Of a DNA stretch of 64,000 nt, positions 35,318-44,612 are shown in pieces. This stretch comes from Ruegeria lacuscaerulensis. Its GTDB lineage: Bacteria > Pseudomonadota > Alphaproteobacteria > Rhodobacterales > Rhodobacteraceae. The translations under genes were made by a program, and so were the position numbers. The notes under the pieces are model-generated. The model was not told where the DNA came from, ran no database searches, and saw only the letters and a list, made by a program, of their open reading frames with translations. The stretch is taken from contig NZ_WPZL01000010.1 of the NCBI RefSeq assembly GCF_013031245.1, positions 62,001 through 126,000 of the forward strand. Reading direction: 5' to 3'. The stretch's first letter is position 1, and each line of letters begins with the position of its first letter.

Positions 35318-36232
35318 ATGAATCTCAGTTTTCGCCAATTGCAGGCTTTTCGCGAGGTCATGCGGACGGGTTCGGTGTCTGATGCCGCCCGAATCCTCGG
35401 CCGCACCCAACCCGCCGTCAGTGCTTTGATTGCAAACCTAGAGGCCGAATTGAGCATCGCCCTCTTCCGCCGGCAGCGCGGGAAAATGGCCCCTACCCCC
35501 GAGGCCCAGTATTTCATCACCGAGGCAGAAGCGATTCTGGATCGCCTGTCGCTTTCGACCCGGACAATGCGCGAGATTGGGGCGCTGACAAAGGGTCGCC
35601 TGAACATCGCCTGTATGCCAGCCGCCGCCAGCCTGTTGATGCCGCAGCTACTGGGTGAGTTCCTGGTGGACAAACCGGATGTGCGCGCGTCACTGATGAT
35701 GCGCGCATCCCCGGTAATCGAGGAATGGGTGGCCTCGCAGCAATATGACATTGGATTGGGCGAAACCCCTAAATCCACCGCTGCGATTGAAACCGTCGAC
35801 TTTGATATGAGATGCGTGTGTGCGATCCCGGCAGGTGATCCACTGGCCGAACTTGATACGGTTGATGCGCATCACCTGTCGGGACGTCCGATGGCTGGGT
35901 TGCAAGAGGGGCATCCAAACCTGATTGCGACCCTCAGGGCGTTTGCCGGTCAAAAGGCCCGGTTCGAACATCGGTTCGAACTCAGAACCTTTCACCCGGC
36001 TTTGACATTGGTGGAAAAGGGGCTGTGCTATTGCATCTGCGACCCGATCACCGCAGCCGGATACGTCAATATGCGGCCTGAACCCCGTCCGGTCGTCTTC
36101 CGGGCATTTCGCCCAGATGTAGTTCTAAAAGTTTCAATCATGCGGCCCGCACACCGCCCCCCGTCAGCGCTTGCAAGCGAGTTTGCCCAGCTATTGGGGT
36201 CGGCACTTGAAAGCATCAACAAGCAGTTCTGA
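35318..36232 (+). CDS. LysR-family regulator, NocR/OccR-like
   Basis: 304-residue LysR protein: MNLSFRQLQAFREVMRTGSV, SDAARILGRTQPAVSALIAN, then a co-inducer domain (LLMPQLLGEFLVDKPDVRAS, CDPITAAGYVN). It is divergent from the TRAP/dehydrogenase operon it probably activates. Regulators of this branch include NocR/OccR, which control opine oxidases, consistent with the HcnABC-type enzyme alongside. It is similar over the N-terminal domain to the LysR at 20725-21693. Confidence 0.88.
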   Translation: MNLSFRQLQAFREVMRTGSVSDAARILGRTQPAVSALIANLEAELSIALFRRQRGKMAPTPEAQYFITEAEAILDRLSLSTRTMREIGALTKGRLNIACMPAAASLLMPQLLGEFLVDKPDVRASLMMRASPVIEEWVASQQYDIGLGETPKSTAAIETVDFDMRCVCAIPAGDPLAELDTVDAHHLSGRPMAGLQEGHPNLIATLRAFAGQKARFEHRFELRTFHPALTLVEKGLCYCICDPITAAGYVNMRPEPRPVVFRAFRPDVVLKVSIMRPAHRPPSALASEFAQLLGSALESINKQF

Positions 36233-36530
36233 GGACTTTGGCATGCTCAAACGCATGTGTTTCCAATCCAGCGAACCTCTTGGAATGCGATCTGTTGCTA
36301 GTTTTGGTGATCTTTCGCTAAGTTGAAACCATCGTGCCAATTGCAACGCGGGTTTCAACACCGGGTAGGACCTCTGAGGACCCCATCCATCAGATGCTGG
36401 GGTTGATCGCCCAGGGTTAAATGCACCGCTCTGACAAGATTTCCAAAATTATGCTAACCTTGGCTGAAGGCATTATTCATCGGGTTGCATCCATCGCGCC
36501 CTTGTCCTGACTTTGAACGAACTTATAGCC

Positions 36531-37517
36531 ATGGAACTTGCTATCGCAATTGGCCTGATCGTCCTGAAGGTCGCCATCCTGATCGCGGCTCTGCTGCTGC
36601 TGCCGCTACCGCTGGTCTGGCTTGAACGCAAGATCGCCGGGCACATCCAACAGAGAATGGGTCCAATGCGTGTTGGGTGGCACGGTTTATTGCAGCCATT
36701 GGCCGACGGCATCAAATTGTTGACCAAAGAGGATCATATTCCCGCAGATGCCGATCGGCTGATATTCAAACTCGCCCCGGTTCTGGCAATGCTGCCGCCG
36801 TTTGTCGTGTTCGTCGCGATACCCTTTGGCGAGAGCGTTTCGGTATTGGGTCACGAAATCACGTTGTACGTCTCGGACATGAATGTGGCCCTTCTGTTCG
36901 TCTTCGCGGTGATCGGGATCGAGGTCTATGGGGTCATTTTTGGTGGTTGGGCTTCCAACAGCAAATACTCCGTTCTGGGTGGGCTGAGAACCTGCGCCCA
37001 GATGATCAGCTATGAGATTCCGATGGGCTTTGCCGTCATCGGCGTGGTGATGCTGGCACAGTCCATGAGCCTGCTCGATATCGTGCGCGCGCAGGCGGAT
37101 ATGTGGAACGTGGTGTATCAGCCTGTTGGGTTCTTCGTCTTCTTCGTTGCCGGGTTGGCCGAGGCTCAGCGCATTCCCTTTGATCTGGCCGAGGCCGAAG
37201 GCGACTTGGGTGCGGGATTTCACACAGAATACAGCGGCATCCGGTTCATCTTCTTCATGGTCAGCGAATATGTGGTGATGGTACTGGTCTCGGTCCTGAC
37301 GGTCATTTTGTTCTTTGGCGGCTGGAACGGCGTGCTAATCCCCTTGCCGCCGATCCTTTGGTTCATACTGAAAGTGGCCTTTTTCATCTATGTCTTTATG
37401 TGGTTCCGCTTCACTTTCCCGCGATACCGCTATGATCAGTTGATGGAGATCGGGTGGAAAGTCTTGCTTCCGCTATCACTGGCGAACATAATGATAACCG
37501 GGGTTGTTTTCCTATGA
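36531..37517 (+). CDS. nuoH: Complex I subunit NuoH
   Basis: 328 residues from ATG 36531 (TTG 36513 is an alternative; neither has a good ribosome-binding site). This membrane subunit forms part of the quinone channel: PLPLVWLERKIAGHIQQRMG P, QPLADGIKLLTKED, VYGVIFGGWASNSKYSVLGG, RTCAQMISYEIPMG, and AEAEGDLGAGFHTEYSGIRF. The AEAExxL..GFHTEYSG loop is conserved, though with Gly-Asp where Ser/Ala-Glu is common. nuoH and nuoI stand alone here on the plus strand, opposite the other twelve nuo-type genes. The stop overlaps nuoI. Confidence 0.93.
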   Translation: MELAIAIGLIVLKVAILIAALLLLPLPLVWLERKIAGHIQQRMGPMRVGWHGLLQPLADGIKLLTKEDHIPADADRLIFKLAPVLAMLPPFVVFVAIPFGESVSVLGHEITLYVSDMNVALLFVFAVIGIEVYGVIFGGWASNSKYSVLGGLRTCAQMISYEIPMGFAVIGVVMLAQSMSLLDIVRAQADMWNVVYQPVGFFVFFVAGLAEAQRIPFDLAEAEGDLGAGFHTEYSGIRFIFFMVSEYVVMVLVSVLTVILFFGGWNGVLIPLPPILWFILKVAFFIYVFMWFRFTFPRYRYDQLMEIGWKVLLPLSLANIMITGVVFL

Positions 37518-38092
37518 GGGCAACCATGATCGACGATGTAGACAAGCGGCAAGGCTGGATTGGGTGGGCTTTCTTCGCCGACCTTGGCGATGCGCTGGTG
37601 CTGACGTTCAGCTATATGCTGTCGCGACCGGTGACCGAGCAATATCCTGACAAGGAAAAATGGCTACCCTATTCGCGCTATCGCGGCCACCATTTCCTCA
37701 AGCGTAACGAAGAAGGTGAGATAAACTGCGTCGCCTGTGAACTTTGCGCCAAAATCTGCCCCTGCGATTGCATCACCGTTGTTCCCTACGAGGACGAAAA
37801 CGGTGCGCGCCACCCCAAGGTGTTCGACATAGATACGGCGCGGTGCCTGTTTTGCGGGCTTTGCGAGGACGCCTGCCCGGCGGACGCCATCGCGCTGGGG
37901 CAACAGTACGAATTTTCCAGCTACGACTCGGCCCAACTGGTGGTGGATCGGGATACGCTCCTGACGAAGCCCGGCAAGGCTGAAACCGGCGGCGGTGTAG
38001 TAAACGCACGTCTGGAAACCATAGACGGGGTTCACGTGAAGACCGCGCAGGAGGCCGGATACAATTGGTGGCGGAATATTCGTCGCAAATGA
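37514..38092 (+). CDS. nuoI: Complex I subunit NuoI (2[4Fe-4S])
   Basis: 192-residue peripheral ferredoxin subunit carrying clusters N6a and N6b between NuoG/NuoB and the membrane. The two motifs are INCVACELCAKICPCDCITV and ARCLFCGLCEDACPADAIAL. ATG 37514 overlaps the nuoH stop by four bases; an internal ATG at 37526 is a possible alternative. The C-terminus (WWRNIRRK) is basic. Next downstream is a CBS-domain gene. Confidence 0.93.
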   Translation: MRATMIDDVDKRQGWIGWAFFADLGDALVLTFSYMLSRPVTEQYPDKEKWLPYSRYRGHHFLKRNEEGEINCVACELCAKICPCDCITVVPYEDENGARHPKVFDIDTARCLFCGLCEDACPADAIALGQQYEFSSYDSAQLVVDRDTLLTKPGKAETGGGVVNARLETIDGVHVKTAQEAGYNWWRNIRRK

Positions 38093-38168
38093 AGATCCGC
38101 GGCGCCGGGCACGAGGATACAGAAACGCGCATTTGGCAACTGGCGGGAACACCGCCAAGGAGGTATGG

Positions 38169-38609
38169 ATGTTCGTTTCCGACATTTTGCAGTTGAAAGG
38201 CTCAGAGGTGATTTCGGTGAGCCCGGATACAACGATGGTCGAGGTGCTTAGACTCTTCCACGAAAATCAAATCGGCCTGGGCATCGTAAGTACGACGCCG
38301 GCTCAAGTATTAGGCACGGTTTCAGAGCGTGATTTTTGCAATGCTGTGGCGCAACGTGGTGCCATGGTCGCCAATTTACCCGTGTCGGAAATCATGCGCA
38401 GCGACATATCCACCTGTTCCAAGGATGACTTGCTGCCAAAGGTTTCGGCAATAATGACCCAGGAACGGACACGGCACGTTCTGGTGATGGACGGTGATAC
38501 GCTTGCCGGGGTGGTCAGCATCGGTGACGTAGTCAAGGCGCGCCTGGACGAAGCGCTGAGGACGCAAAAAGAACTGCATGCATATATCGCGGGAACCGGG
38601 TACCACTGA
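38169..38609 (+). CDS. CBS-domain pair protein
   Basis: 146 residues from ATG 38169, four bases after AAGGAGGT. It contains two CBS motifs: EVISVSPDTTMVEVLRLFHE with VLGTVSERDFCNAVAQRGA, and DISTCSKDDLLPKVSAIMTQ with HVLVMDGDTLAGVVSIGDVV. CBS pairs usually bind AMP, ATP, SAM or NAD(H). It is the third gene of the nuoH-nuoI unit and convergent with nuoG (20 bp apart). A role in tuning this complex I to energy charge or redox state is suggested only by position. Confidence 0.85.
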   Translation: MFVSDILQLKGSEVISVSPDTTMVEVLRLFHENQIGLGIVSTTPAQVLGTVSERDFCNAVAQRGAMVANLPVSEIMRSDISTCSKDDLLPKVSAIMTQERTRHVLVMDGDTLAGVVSIGDVVKARLDEALRTQKELHAYIAGTGYH

Positions 38610-38629
38610 CCCCCACCATTTCGCGAGTT

Positions 38630-41107
38630 TCAACCGTCCGTTTTACGGACCTCGACGCGGCATGGATATTCACCATTCTTCATCAGGCTGTTGAGCCGCA
38701 AGCTCCGATAGCTTTCCGGCACAAACACCAGCCCGTCGGGAAACCGCGGATTAATCTTCAGGCGGGCCGTCAGGTGCCCTGTAGTTGACGTCACCACAAC
38801 CATTTGATTGGCTTCAATCCCCCGCTCTTCGGCTTCCCTGACACTCATCTCCACGTAAGGCTCATCTGCAACCGTAGCAAGCGTGGCCGAATGTTCGGAG
38901 AAATATCCCCCGTAAAAAAGCCCGTTTCCCGTGGCCAGCGCCAGCCCTTCCACATCTGCCCCATTGGCCGTTTCTGGGACCAAAAGCGATCTGTCCAGGG
39001 GTCGCTGCTGCGCTGATGTGAAAGCTCCATTCGGTCCAATCTGGGCGAGCGAAAGACCGGAATATGCGGGGTTCGTTCTGGTGATTTCGCCAAAAACACC
39101 TGCTTGATCAGAGACTTCCAGCGGCGTATCTCCAAGTGACGCAATCCACTCGAATATTTCAATATTGCTTTGCGCTGTGAATACCGGAGTACGGAATTTT
39201 CCAACGACCTGAACCCGTCCTTCATTGTTGGTGAAGGTTCCGGTCTCTTCTCCATGTGCCGCCGAAGGCAGAACCACGTCCGCAAGTTCGGCAATGTCCG
39301 TCTGCACCCAATCCTGTACGATCAAAAGGTCCACGTTCTTCAGCGCGTCAATAACACGGGCACGATCCGGGTAAGAACTGACAGGATCGGCCCCCGCAAC
39401 ATAAAGCGTGCTGATTTGGCCCTCGGCGCACTGGTCGAGCACTTCGCCGACCGTTGTAAGGGGTTTACCTTCTTTGCCAACTGCCATGTCCAGCGCACCC
39501 ATCTGGTTGGGGCGATCAAAAAGCCCCTGCAATGCAACGTTTTTTCCAAGTATATGCAAGCGCTGCAAAAGGCAGTGAAGCAACGAACAGACTGCTTCCG
39601 TATCCGGGTTTCTGAACAGGTCCATCCCAATAAGAACCGTTACGCTTGGGGCGGCGGATAACGCAGAGATCAGATCGCCAAGTCCTGCCTTTGCCTGCTC
39701 GTTCTGACCTCGCGCGCTTCCCGCCTCAAATTCGGAGGCGAATGGTTCGGCGTGCCCCTCGCGCCGGTCAAGCAGACCATCTAGCAACTCTGACAGAACG
39801 AAGGCCTCGGTTCCCGGAAGCATCCGCACTGAGGCGCGTGCATCTGCATCGAGCCGCGACGGGCGCGCCGACAGCAGGCAGAGTTGCGTCTCTCCACCTC
39901 GCACCGCGCCACGCAAAAGGTACTCGCTGACCGGGTTTTCCTCTGTCACATTGCTGCCGACGACAAGCGTGCAGTCGTTTTTGATAATCTCTTCGAAAGG
40001 CGCGCGCGTATAGAAATCGCGTAACAGCGGACCAAGCGCATCGGGAAAATCGAAACGCGAAGACACCGCGACCAATTCGCTGTCAAATGTTCCCTGCATC
40101 AGGCGCCCGAACTGAAACAGCGCTTCATTTGTCAATCGGGCGGAGGCAATCCCGGCCGCCCTGCCCCTGGCCCGCGACAGTCGCGTGCGCAAATACTCGC
40201 CCGCGTTCTCCCAGGACACTGGCGTCAGTGCTTCTCCCTGCCGAACCATCGGGCGCTTGACCCGGTCCGGGCTGGCAAATACGTCCATTCCGAACCGCCC
40301 ACGCACGCACAGGGTTTCCAGGTTCAGACCCTTGTCCCATTGCGACCGAACCCGCATGAATTCACCTTCGCGGGTGCCGACCGTCAGATGGCAACCGGTC
40401 CCGCAATGAGCACAGATCGTGTCAGTCTCAACCAGATCCCAAGGCCGCGATTTGTAGCGGTAGGGAAAACTCATCAGCGCCCCGACCGGGCAGACCTCGA
40501 TACAGTTGCCACATTGGTCACAACTGGCAAGGCTGCCCTCGAACCCGGTGACAGCGGTATCCATGCCTTTTTCGACGGTGCCCAGGGCCACAGCGCCGAC
40601 CACCTCTTCGCACATGCGCACACATCTTTGGCATTGGATGCAACGGTTGACGTTCATGATGACGACAGGGCTGAGCTGGATATCCTTGGAATGAAACACC
40701 CGTTTGGGATCGCGGAACATGCTTTCCCGAGGGCCATACTCCATCACCATGTCCTGCAGCTCGCATTCACCGCCCTTGTCGCAGATCGGACAGTCGAGCG
40801 GGTGGTTGGCCAGCAGCATGTCGAGCATCACCGAACGCGTTTCGGAGACCTGCTCGGTTGTTGTCCGCACCACCATTCCATCCATGACCGCCGTGGCGCA
40901 GGCGGGCTGCAGCTTGCCCTGCCCTTCGATCTCGACAAGACACATCCGGCACGAGGCCAGGACCGGCAACCGCTTCTGGAAGCAGAAGGTGGGAATGTCG
41001 ATGCCCAAGCCTTCCGCGGCGCTCAGGATTGTGGTTCCCGGCGGCACCTGCAGCTCATGGTCGTCGATGGTGATGGTCAGGGTAGTAACATCGCTGGTAT
41101 CGCTCAA
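38630..41107 (-). CDS. nuoG: Complex I subunit NuoG, FDH-like with extra N7-type cysteines
   Basis: About 825 residues. TTG 41107 is preferred: it overlaps the nuoF stop as TTGA, whereas a GTG at 41119 lies inside the GGAGGTG ribosome-binding site. The N-terminal [2Fe-2S] motif is CFQKRLPVLASCRMC with PACAT. Then come HPLDCPICDKGGECELQDMV (N5), NRCIQCQRCVRMCEEV, and CDQCGNCIEVCPVG. An additional set ICAHCGTGCHLTVG with LCVRGRFG is the FDH-type N7 site, absent from mitochondrial-type enzymes. The rest is a molybdopterin-oxidoreductase-like domain (VLPSAAHGEETGTFTNNEGR) ending with an aspartate-decarboxylase-like fold. Confidence 0.93.
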   Translation of the reverse strand: MSDTSDVTTLTITIDDHELQVPPGTTILSAAEGLGIDIPTFCFQKRLPVLASCRMCLVEIEGQGKLQPACATAVMDGMVVRTTTEQVSETRSVMLDMLLANHPLDCPICDKGGECELQDMVMEYGPRESMFRDPKRVFHSKDIQLSPVVIMNVNRCIQCQRCVRMCEEVVGAVALGTVEKGMDTAVTGFEGSLASCDQCGNCIEVCPVGALMSFPYRYKSRPWDLVETDTICAHCGTGCHLTVGTREGEFMRVRSQWDKGLNLETLCVRGRFGMDVFASPDRVKRPMVRQGEALTPVSWENAGEYLRTRLSRARGRAAGIASARLTNEALFQFGRLMQGTFDSELVAVSSRFDFPDALGPLLRDFYTRAPFEEIIKNDCTLVVGSNVTEENPVSEYLLRGAVRGGETQLCLLSARPSRLDADARASVRMLPGTEAFVLSELLDGLLDRREGHAEPFASEFEAGSARGQNEQAKAGLGDLISALSAAPSVTVLIGMDLFRNPDTEAVCSLLHCLLQRLHILGKNVALQGLFDRPNQMGALDMAVGKEGKPLTTVGEVLDQCAEGQISTLYVAGADPVSSYPDRARVIDALKNVDLLIVQDWVQTDIAELADVVLPSAAHGEETGTFTNNEGRVQVVGKFRTPVFTAQSNIEIFEWIASLGDTPLEVSDQAGVFGEITRTNPAYSGLSLAQIGPNGAFTSAQQRPLDRSLLVPETANGADVEGLALATGNGLFYGGYFSEHSATLATVADEPYVEMSVREAEERGIEANQMVVVTSTTGHLTARLKINPRFPDGLVFVPESYRSLRLNSLMKNGEYPCRVEVRKTDG

Positions 41108-42369
41108 TGAAACGGGCACCTCCCTTCGTCGATATGGGTGACAAATTCGTCCCGGAAATGCTCCAGCGACGCCCGCAGTCCCATCGCCGCGCCATCGCCC
41201 AAAGCACAGAAAGTGTTACCGAAAATGCCGCTGCACAGCCCCTCCAACTGATCGAGGTCATTTGGCGCGCCTTCGCCCGCCTCGATCCGGCGCAGAATCT
41301 TGACCACCCAGTCCAGCCCTTCGCGGCAGGGTGTGCATTTCCCGCAGCTTTCATGGTGAAAAAACTCGATAATCCGGGTCGCAACCTTGACGATGCAGGT
41401 GCGGTCATCGATCACGATGACCCCCGCTGAACCCAACATGGAACCGGCGGCGGCCAGCGAGTCGAAGTCCATCCCAACATCCAGCCCGCTCTCAGGGATT
41501 AACGGCGCAGACACGCCACCGGGGATAACCGCCTTGATCCGGTGCCCCTCGGGCGGCCCTCCTCCGTAATCATCGACCAATTCACGCAGCGGGATACCCA
41601 TCGGAAGCTCGTAGAGGCCGGGCTTACGCAGATGGCCGGACAGACAGTAAAGCTTGGGTCCCGGGCTTTTCTCGGGTCCGATCCCGCGAAACCAATATGC
41701 GCCGCGTTCGATGATCGCGGGCACACAGGCCAGCGTCTCAACATTGTTGATGACCGTAGGACTTTCATATAGCCCCGCGACCGCCGGGAAGGGTGGTTTC
41801 AGTTTTGGCTGTGCGCGGCGGCCTTGCAGAGATTCCAGCATCGCGGTTTCTTCACCGCAGATATAGGCGCCGGCGCCTTCGTGTATATGGACGTCGAAAC
41901 TGAAATCCGACCCCATTATGCGGCGCCCGAGATACCCCTGTTCCCGCGCCTCCGAGATCGCTGCTTCCAAGATCCTGATCGCCTTCACGTATTCGCCGCG
42001 AACGTAGACATAAGCGGTTTCCGCCCCGATCGCGTAGGCGCAGATGGCCATCCCCTCAATCAACAGATGCGGATCCTCTTCCATGATGATCCGGTCCTTG
42101 AATGTGCCCGGCTCACCCTCATCCGCATTGCAGCAGAGGTATTTCGGCTTCTCCGCGCCTTTCGGTACAAAGCTCCACTTGAGCCCGGTCGGAAACCCCG
42201 CGCCGCCGCGCCCGCGCAGGCCCGAGTCTTTGACAATTTCTATGGTCTCTTCAGGGGTGTATTCCTTTAACACCTTGGCAAGCGCACTATACCCGCCAGT
42301 GGTCTCATAGACGCTCAACCGCTGGCTGTCGGCAATACCGACATTCTTGAGCAGGACAGCCTCAGTCAT
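41104..42369 (-). CDS. nuoF: Complex I subunit NuoF (NADH/FMN)
   Basis: 421-residue NADH-oxidising subunit. GLRGRGGAGFPTGLKWSFVP binds NADH, CCNADEGEPGTFKDR and GAYICGEETAMLESLQGRR bind FMN, and FFHHESCGKCTPCREG with GNTFCALGDG supplies the N3 [4Fe-4S] cysteines. It overlaps nuoE by eight bases. All catalytic residues seen argue for true NADH oxidation rather than a ferredoxin- or F420-linked complex. Confidence 0.95.
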   Translation of the reverse strand: MTEAVLLKNVGIADSQRLSVYETTGGYSALAKVLKEYTPEETIEIVKDSGLRGRGGAGFPTGLKWSFVPKGAEKPKYLCCNADEGEPGTFKDRIIMEEDPHLLIEGMAICAYAIGAETAYVYVRGEYVKAIRILEAAISEAREQGYLGRRIMGSDFSFDVHIHEGAGAYICGEETAMLESLQGRRAQPKLKPPFPAVAGLYESPTVINNVETLACVPAIIERGAYWFRGIGPEKSPGPKLYCLSGHLRKPGLYELPMGIPLRELVDDYGGGPPEGHRIKAVIPGGVSAPLIPESGLDVGMDFDSLAAAGSMLGSAGVIVIDDRTCIVKVATRIIEFFHHESCGKCTPCREGLDWVVKILRRIEAGEGAPNDLDQLEGLCSGIFGNTFCALGDGAAMGLRASLEHFRDEFVTHIDEGRCPFH

Positions 42370-42853
42370 CCCCCACCCTCCCGGTGTTTCGCAAAGCCGT
42401 CAGCAATTCGTCGATCCGCGCCGCATCGAGGTTGCCGTGGTAGTCGTCACCAACCTGCATCACCGGCGCCATCTCACACGCGCCCAGGCATTCCACCGTA
42501 GAAAGTGTGAACAGCCCATCCCCGGTCGTGCCACCCTTTTCAATGCCAAGCACCTGTTCCATATGCGCCTGCAACTCCTCAGCGCCGCGCAGCATGCAGG
42601 ACAGGTTGTTGCAAAGCTGCAAGTGGAACCGGCCCACCTGTTCTGTGTGGTAGAGTGTGTAAAAGGTGGCCAGCTCATAAACCCAGATCCGTTCCACGCC
42701 AAGGATATCGGCCACCTCTTCCAGCACCTCGCCGGTCAGAACGCCGCGCTCTTTCTGCGCGATATATAGCGCCGGCATGATGGCCGATCGCTGGTCGGGA
42801 TACCGCGCCGCCGCCGCCTCGATCCGCATACGCATGTCCATTGGAGCGTTCAC
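42362..42853 (-). CDS. nuoE: Complex I subunit NuoE
   Basis: 163-residue thioredoxin-like [2Fe-2S] subunit (cluster N1a). Ligands are in LCNNLSCMLRGAEEL and VECLGACEMAPVMQVGDDYH. The N-terminus (AAARYPDQRSAIMPALYIAQ KERG) is the usual helical module. Start 42853 overlaps the nuoD stop as ATGA. Confidence 0.94.
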   Translation of the reverse strand: MNAPMDMRMRIEAAAARYPDQRSAIMPALYIAQKERGVLTGEVLEEVADILGVERIWVYELATFYTLYHTEQVGRFHLQLCNNLSCMLRGAEELQAHMEQVLGIEKGGTTGDGLFTLSTVECLGACEMAPVMQVGDDYHGNLDAARIDELLTALRNTGRVGDD

Positions 42854-44064
42854 TTGTCGACCTCCGCCATCACCGGGTCCAGACTGCCCAGCACCGCGAT
42901 CATGTCAGCAAGGTAATGGGCGTTTTTCGTACCGTAGAGCGCCTGGAGATTGACAAAGGACGGGGCCCGAACCTTCATCCGGAATGGTTTCGGGCTGCCA
43001 TCGCTGACGATATAGAACCCAAGTTCGCCCTTCGGGGCCTCGATGGCGGAATAGACCTCGCCGGCAGGGACTTTGAAGCCATAGGCCGAAAGGTCGAAAT
43101 GCTGGATCAGCGCCTCCATCGAGTTGTGGACCTTGTCCTTGTCGACCGGGAAGGCCACTGTAGGAATATCTGCCAGAAATCGGCCTTCGGGCATCTGCCT
43201 GAGGCATTGTTCGATGATCCTGACGCTTTCGCGCATTTCTTCGACCCGACAGCGCCAACGGGCGTAGCAATCACCCTCCTCTCGGGTAATCACATCAAAT
43301 TCGACCTGATCGTAAATCTCATAGGGTTCATCCTTGCGAATGTCCCAATCCACGCCCGAGGCCCTCAGGTTTGGACCACTGAGCCCAAGGTCGATTGCAT
43401 CCTCGGGCTCAATTACGCCGATACCTCTGGTGCGTTTGATGAACATCCGGTTCTTTTCAACCAGCCGTTCATAGTCGCGGATACGGTTGGGGAAGATATC
43501 GCAGAACTCTCTGATCTTGCCCGCAAATTCCACGGGCAAATCCTCGCGCACGCCACCGACCCGACAATAAGAGGTATGCATCCGCGCGCCAGTGACCATC
43601 TCCATCAGGTCCATGATCATTTCCCGTTCGCGCATCGCGTAAAGCAGCGCGGTCATTGCGCCCAAATCCATCGGCAATGCGCCGGTGATCAGCAGATGCC
43701 CCGACAGCCGCGCCAACTCGGCCATGATGACCCGGATATACTGCGCGCGAACAGGTGCCTCAATTCCCAGCAGCTTTTCCACCGCCATCGCAAAGGCCAG
43801 ATTGTTGGACGGTGGACAGACGTAATCCAGCCGGTCGGTCAGCGGAAAGATCTGCGTATAGGTGAAGGTCTCGGACAGCTTTTCCGTGCCGCGATGCAGA
43901 TAGCCGATATGTGGGTCGACCCGCTCGACATATTCACCGTCCATTTCCAGCACCAGCCGCAGAACCCCGTGCGTACTTGGATGCTGCGGTCCGAGGTTCA
44001 GCAGCACCTCCTTGGTATCCGGCAGTCCGCCCGGTGGCGGCCTGAGTTCTGTGGCTTCGGTCAT
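42850..44064 (-). CDS. nuoD: Complex I subunit NuoD
   Basis: 404-residue quinone-site subunit, separate from NuoC. LNLGPQHPSTHGVLRLVLEM DG, HIGYLHRGTEKLSE and DRLDYVCPPSNNLAF hold the conserved HPSTHG and Tyr region; SGHLLITGALPMDLGAMTA and GPNLRASGVDWDIRKDEPYE follow. The C-terminus SLDPVMAEVDK keeps the Asp position of the ancestral Ni-Fe hydrogenase fold. ATGA overlap with nuoC. Confidence 0.95.
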   Translation of the reverse strand: MTEATELRPPPGGLPDTKEVLLNLGPQHPSTHGVLRLVLEMDGEYVERVDPHIGYLHRGTEKLSETFTYTQIFPLTDRLDYVCPPSNNLAFAMAVEKLLGIEAPVRAQYIRVIMAELARLSGHLLITGALPMDLGAMTALLYAMREREMIMDLMEMVTGARMHTSYCRVGGVREDLPVEFAGKIREFCDIFPNRIRDYERLVEKNRMFIKRTRGIGVIEPEDAIDLGLSGPNLRASGVDWDIRKDEPYEIYDQVEFDVITREEGDCYARWRCRVEEMRESVRIIEQCLRQMPEGRFLADIPTVAFPVDKDKVHNSMEALIQHFDLSAYGFKVPAGEVYSAIEAPKGELGFYIVSDGSPKPFRMKVRAPSFVNLQALYGTKNAHYLADMIAVLGSLDPVMAEVDK

Positions 44065-44612
44065 AATTTATCTCCGGTGCCGCCGGGGATGTCCTTGGTC
44101 TCAAGATCAGGCCGCGTTGGCGGCACCCCTTCAGCACCAAAGGGGTTCAACTCATCCCTGTAACCTCTGAGCGGAAAGTCCTTGCGCTGCGGAAACCCTT
44201 CGAACCCCTCCCACATATAGATGCGACGCAGATCCGGGTGGCCATCGAAGGTGATGCCATACATGTCCCACGCTTCGCGCTCGTGCCAGTTGGCGGTACG
44301 CCAGATGCTGGCGACGCTGGCGATATGGGGCGGATCGTCCAACCGGCATTTGAGGCGAACGCGCCATTTGTCGGACAGAGAATACAGATGGTAGACGACT
44401 TCGAATCTGGGCGTGTCCGGCAGGTAGTCGACCCCGCATATGTCCGAAAGAAAATTGAAGCCCAGTTCGTCCTTCAGGAAGCGGCAGATATCTACGATGA
44501 TTTCCGGTGAAACTGTAAATACATGGATTCCATGCGCCACACCGGTGTATCGAACTGTATTGCCGAACCGGGTTTCGAGCCGGGCAACAAATGGGTCCGG
44601 CGGGATGGTCAT
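44061..44612 (-). CDS. nuoC: Complex I subunit NuoC
   Basis: 183 residues from ATG 44612, which overlaps the nuoB stop by four bases. [26 protein letters not shown] and [20 protein letters not shown] are standard 30-kDa subunit motifs, and [20 protein letters not shown] follows. It is not fused to NuoD, unlike the E. coli enzyme. Confidence 0.94.
   Translation of the reverse strand: MTIPPDPFVARLETRFGNTVRYTGVAHGIHVFTVSPEIIVDICRFLKDELGFNFLSDICGVDYLPDTPRFEVVYHLYSLSDKWRVRLKCRLDDPPHIASVASIWRTANWHEREAWDMYGITFDGHPDLRRIYMWEGFEGFPQRKDFPLRGYRDELNPFGAEGVPPTRPDLETKDIPGGTGDKL

Noticed and set aside
36361-36400. Small hairpin-like repeat (CCCCA...TGGGG) upstream of nuoH
   Set aside because: Short stem, no T-run and no clear relation to a gene end; likely chance.
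42841-44163. 440-residue plus-strand open frame
   Set aside because: It is exactly antisense to nuoD, has histidine/glutamine-rich low-complexity composition typical of reversed high-GC coding DNA, and lacks a family motif.
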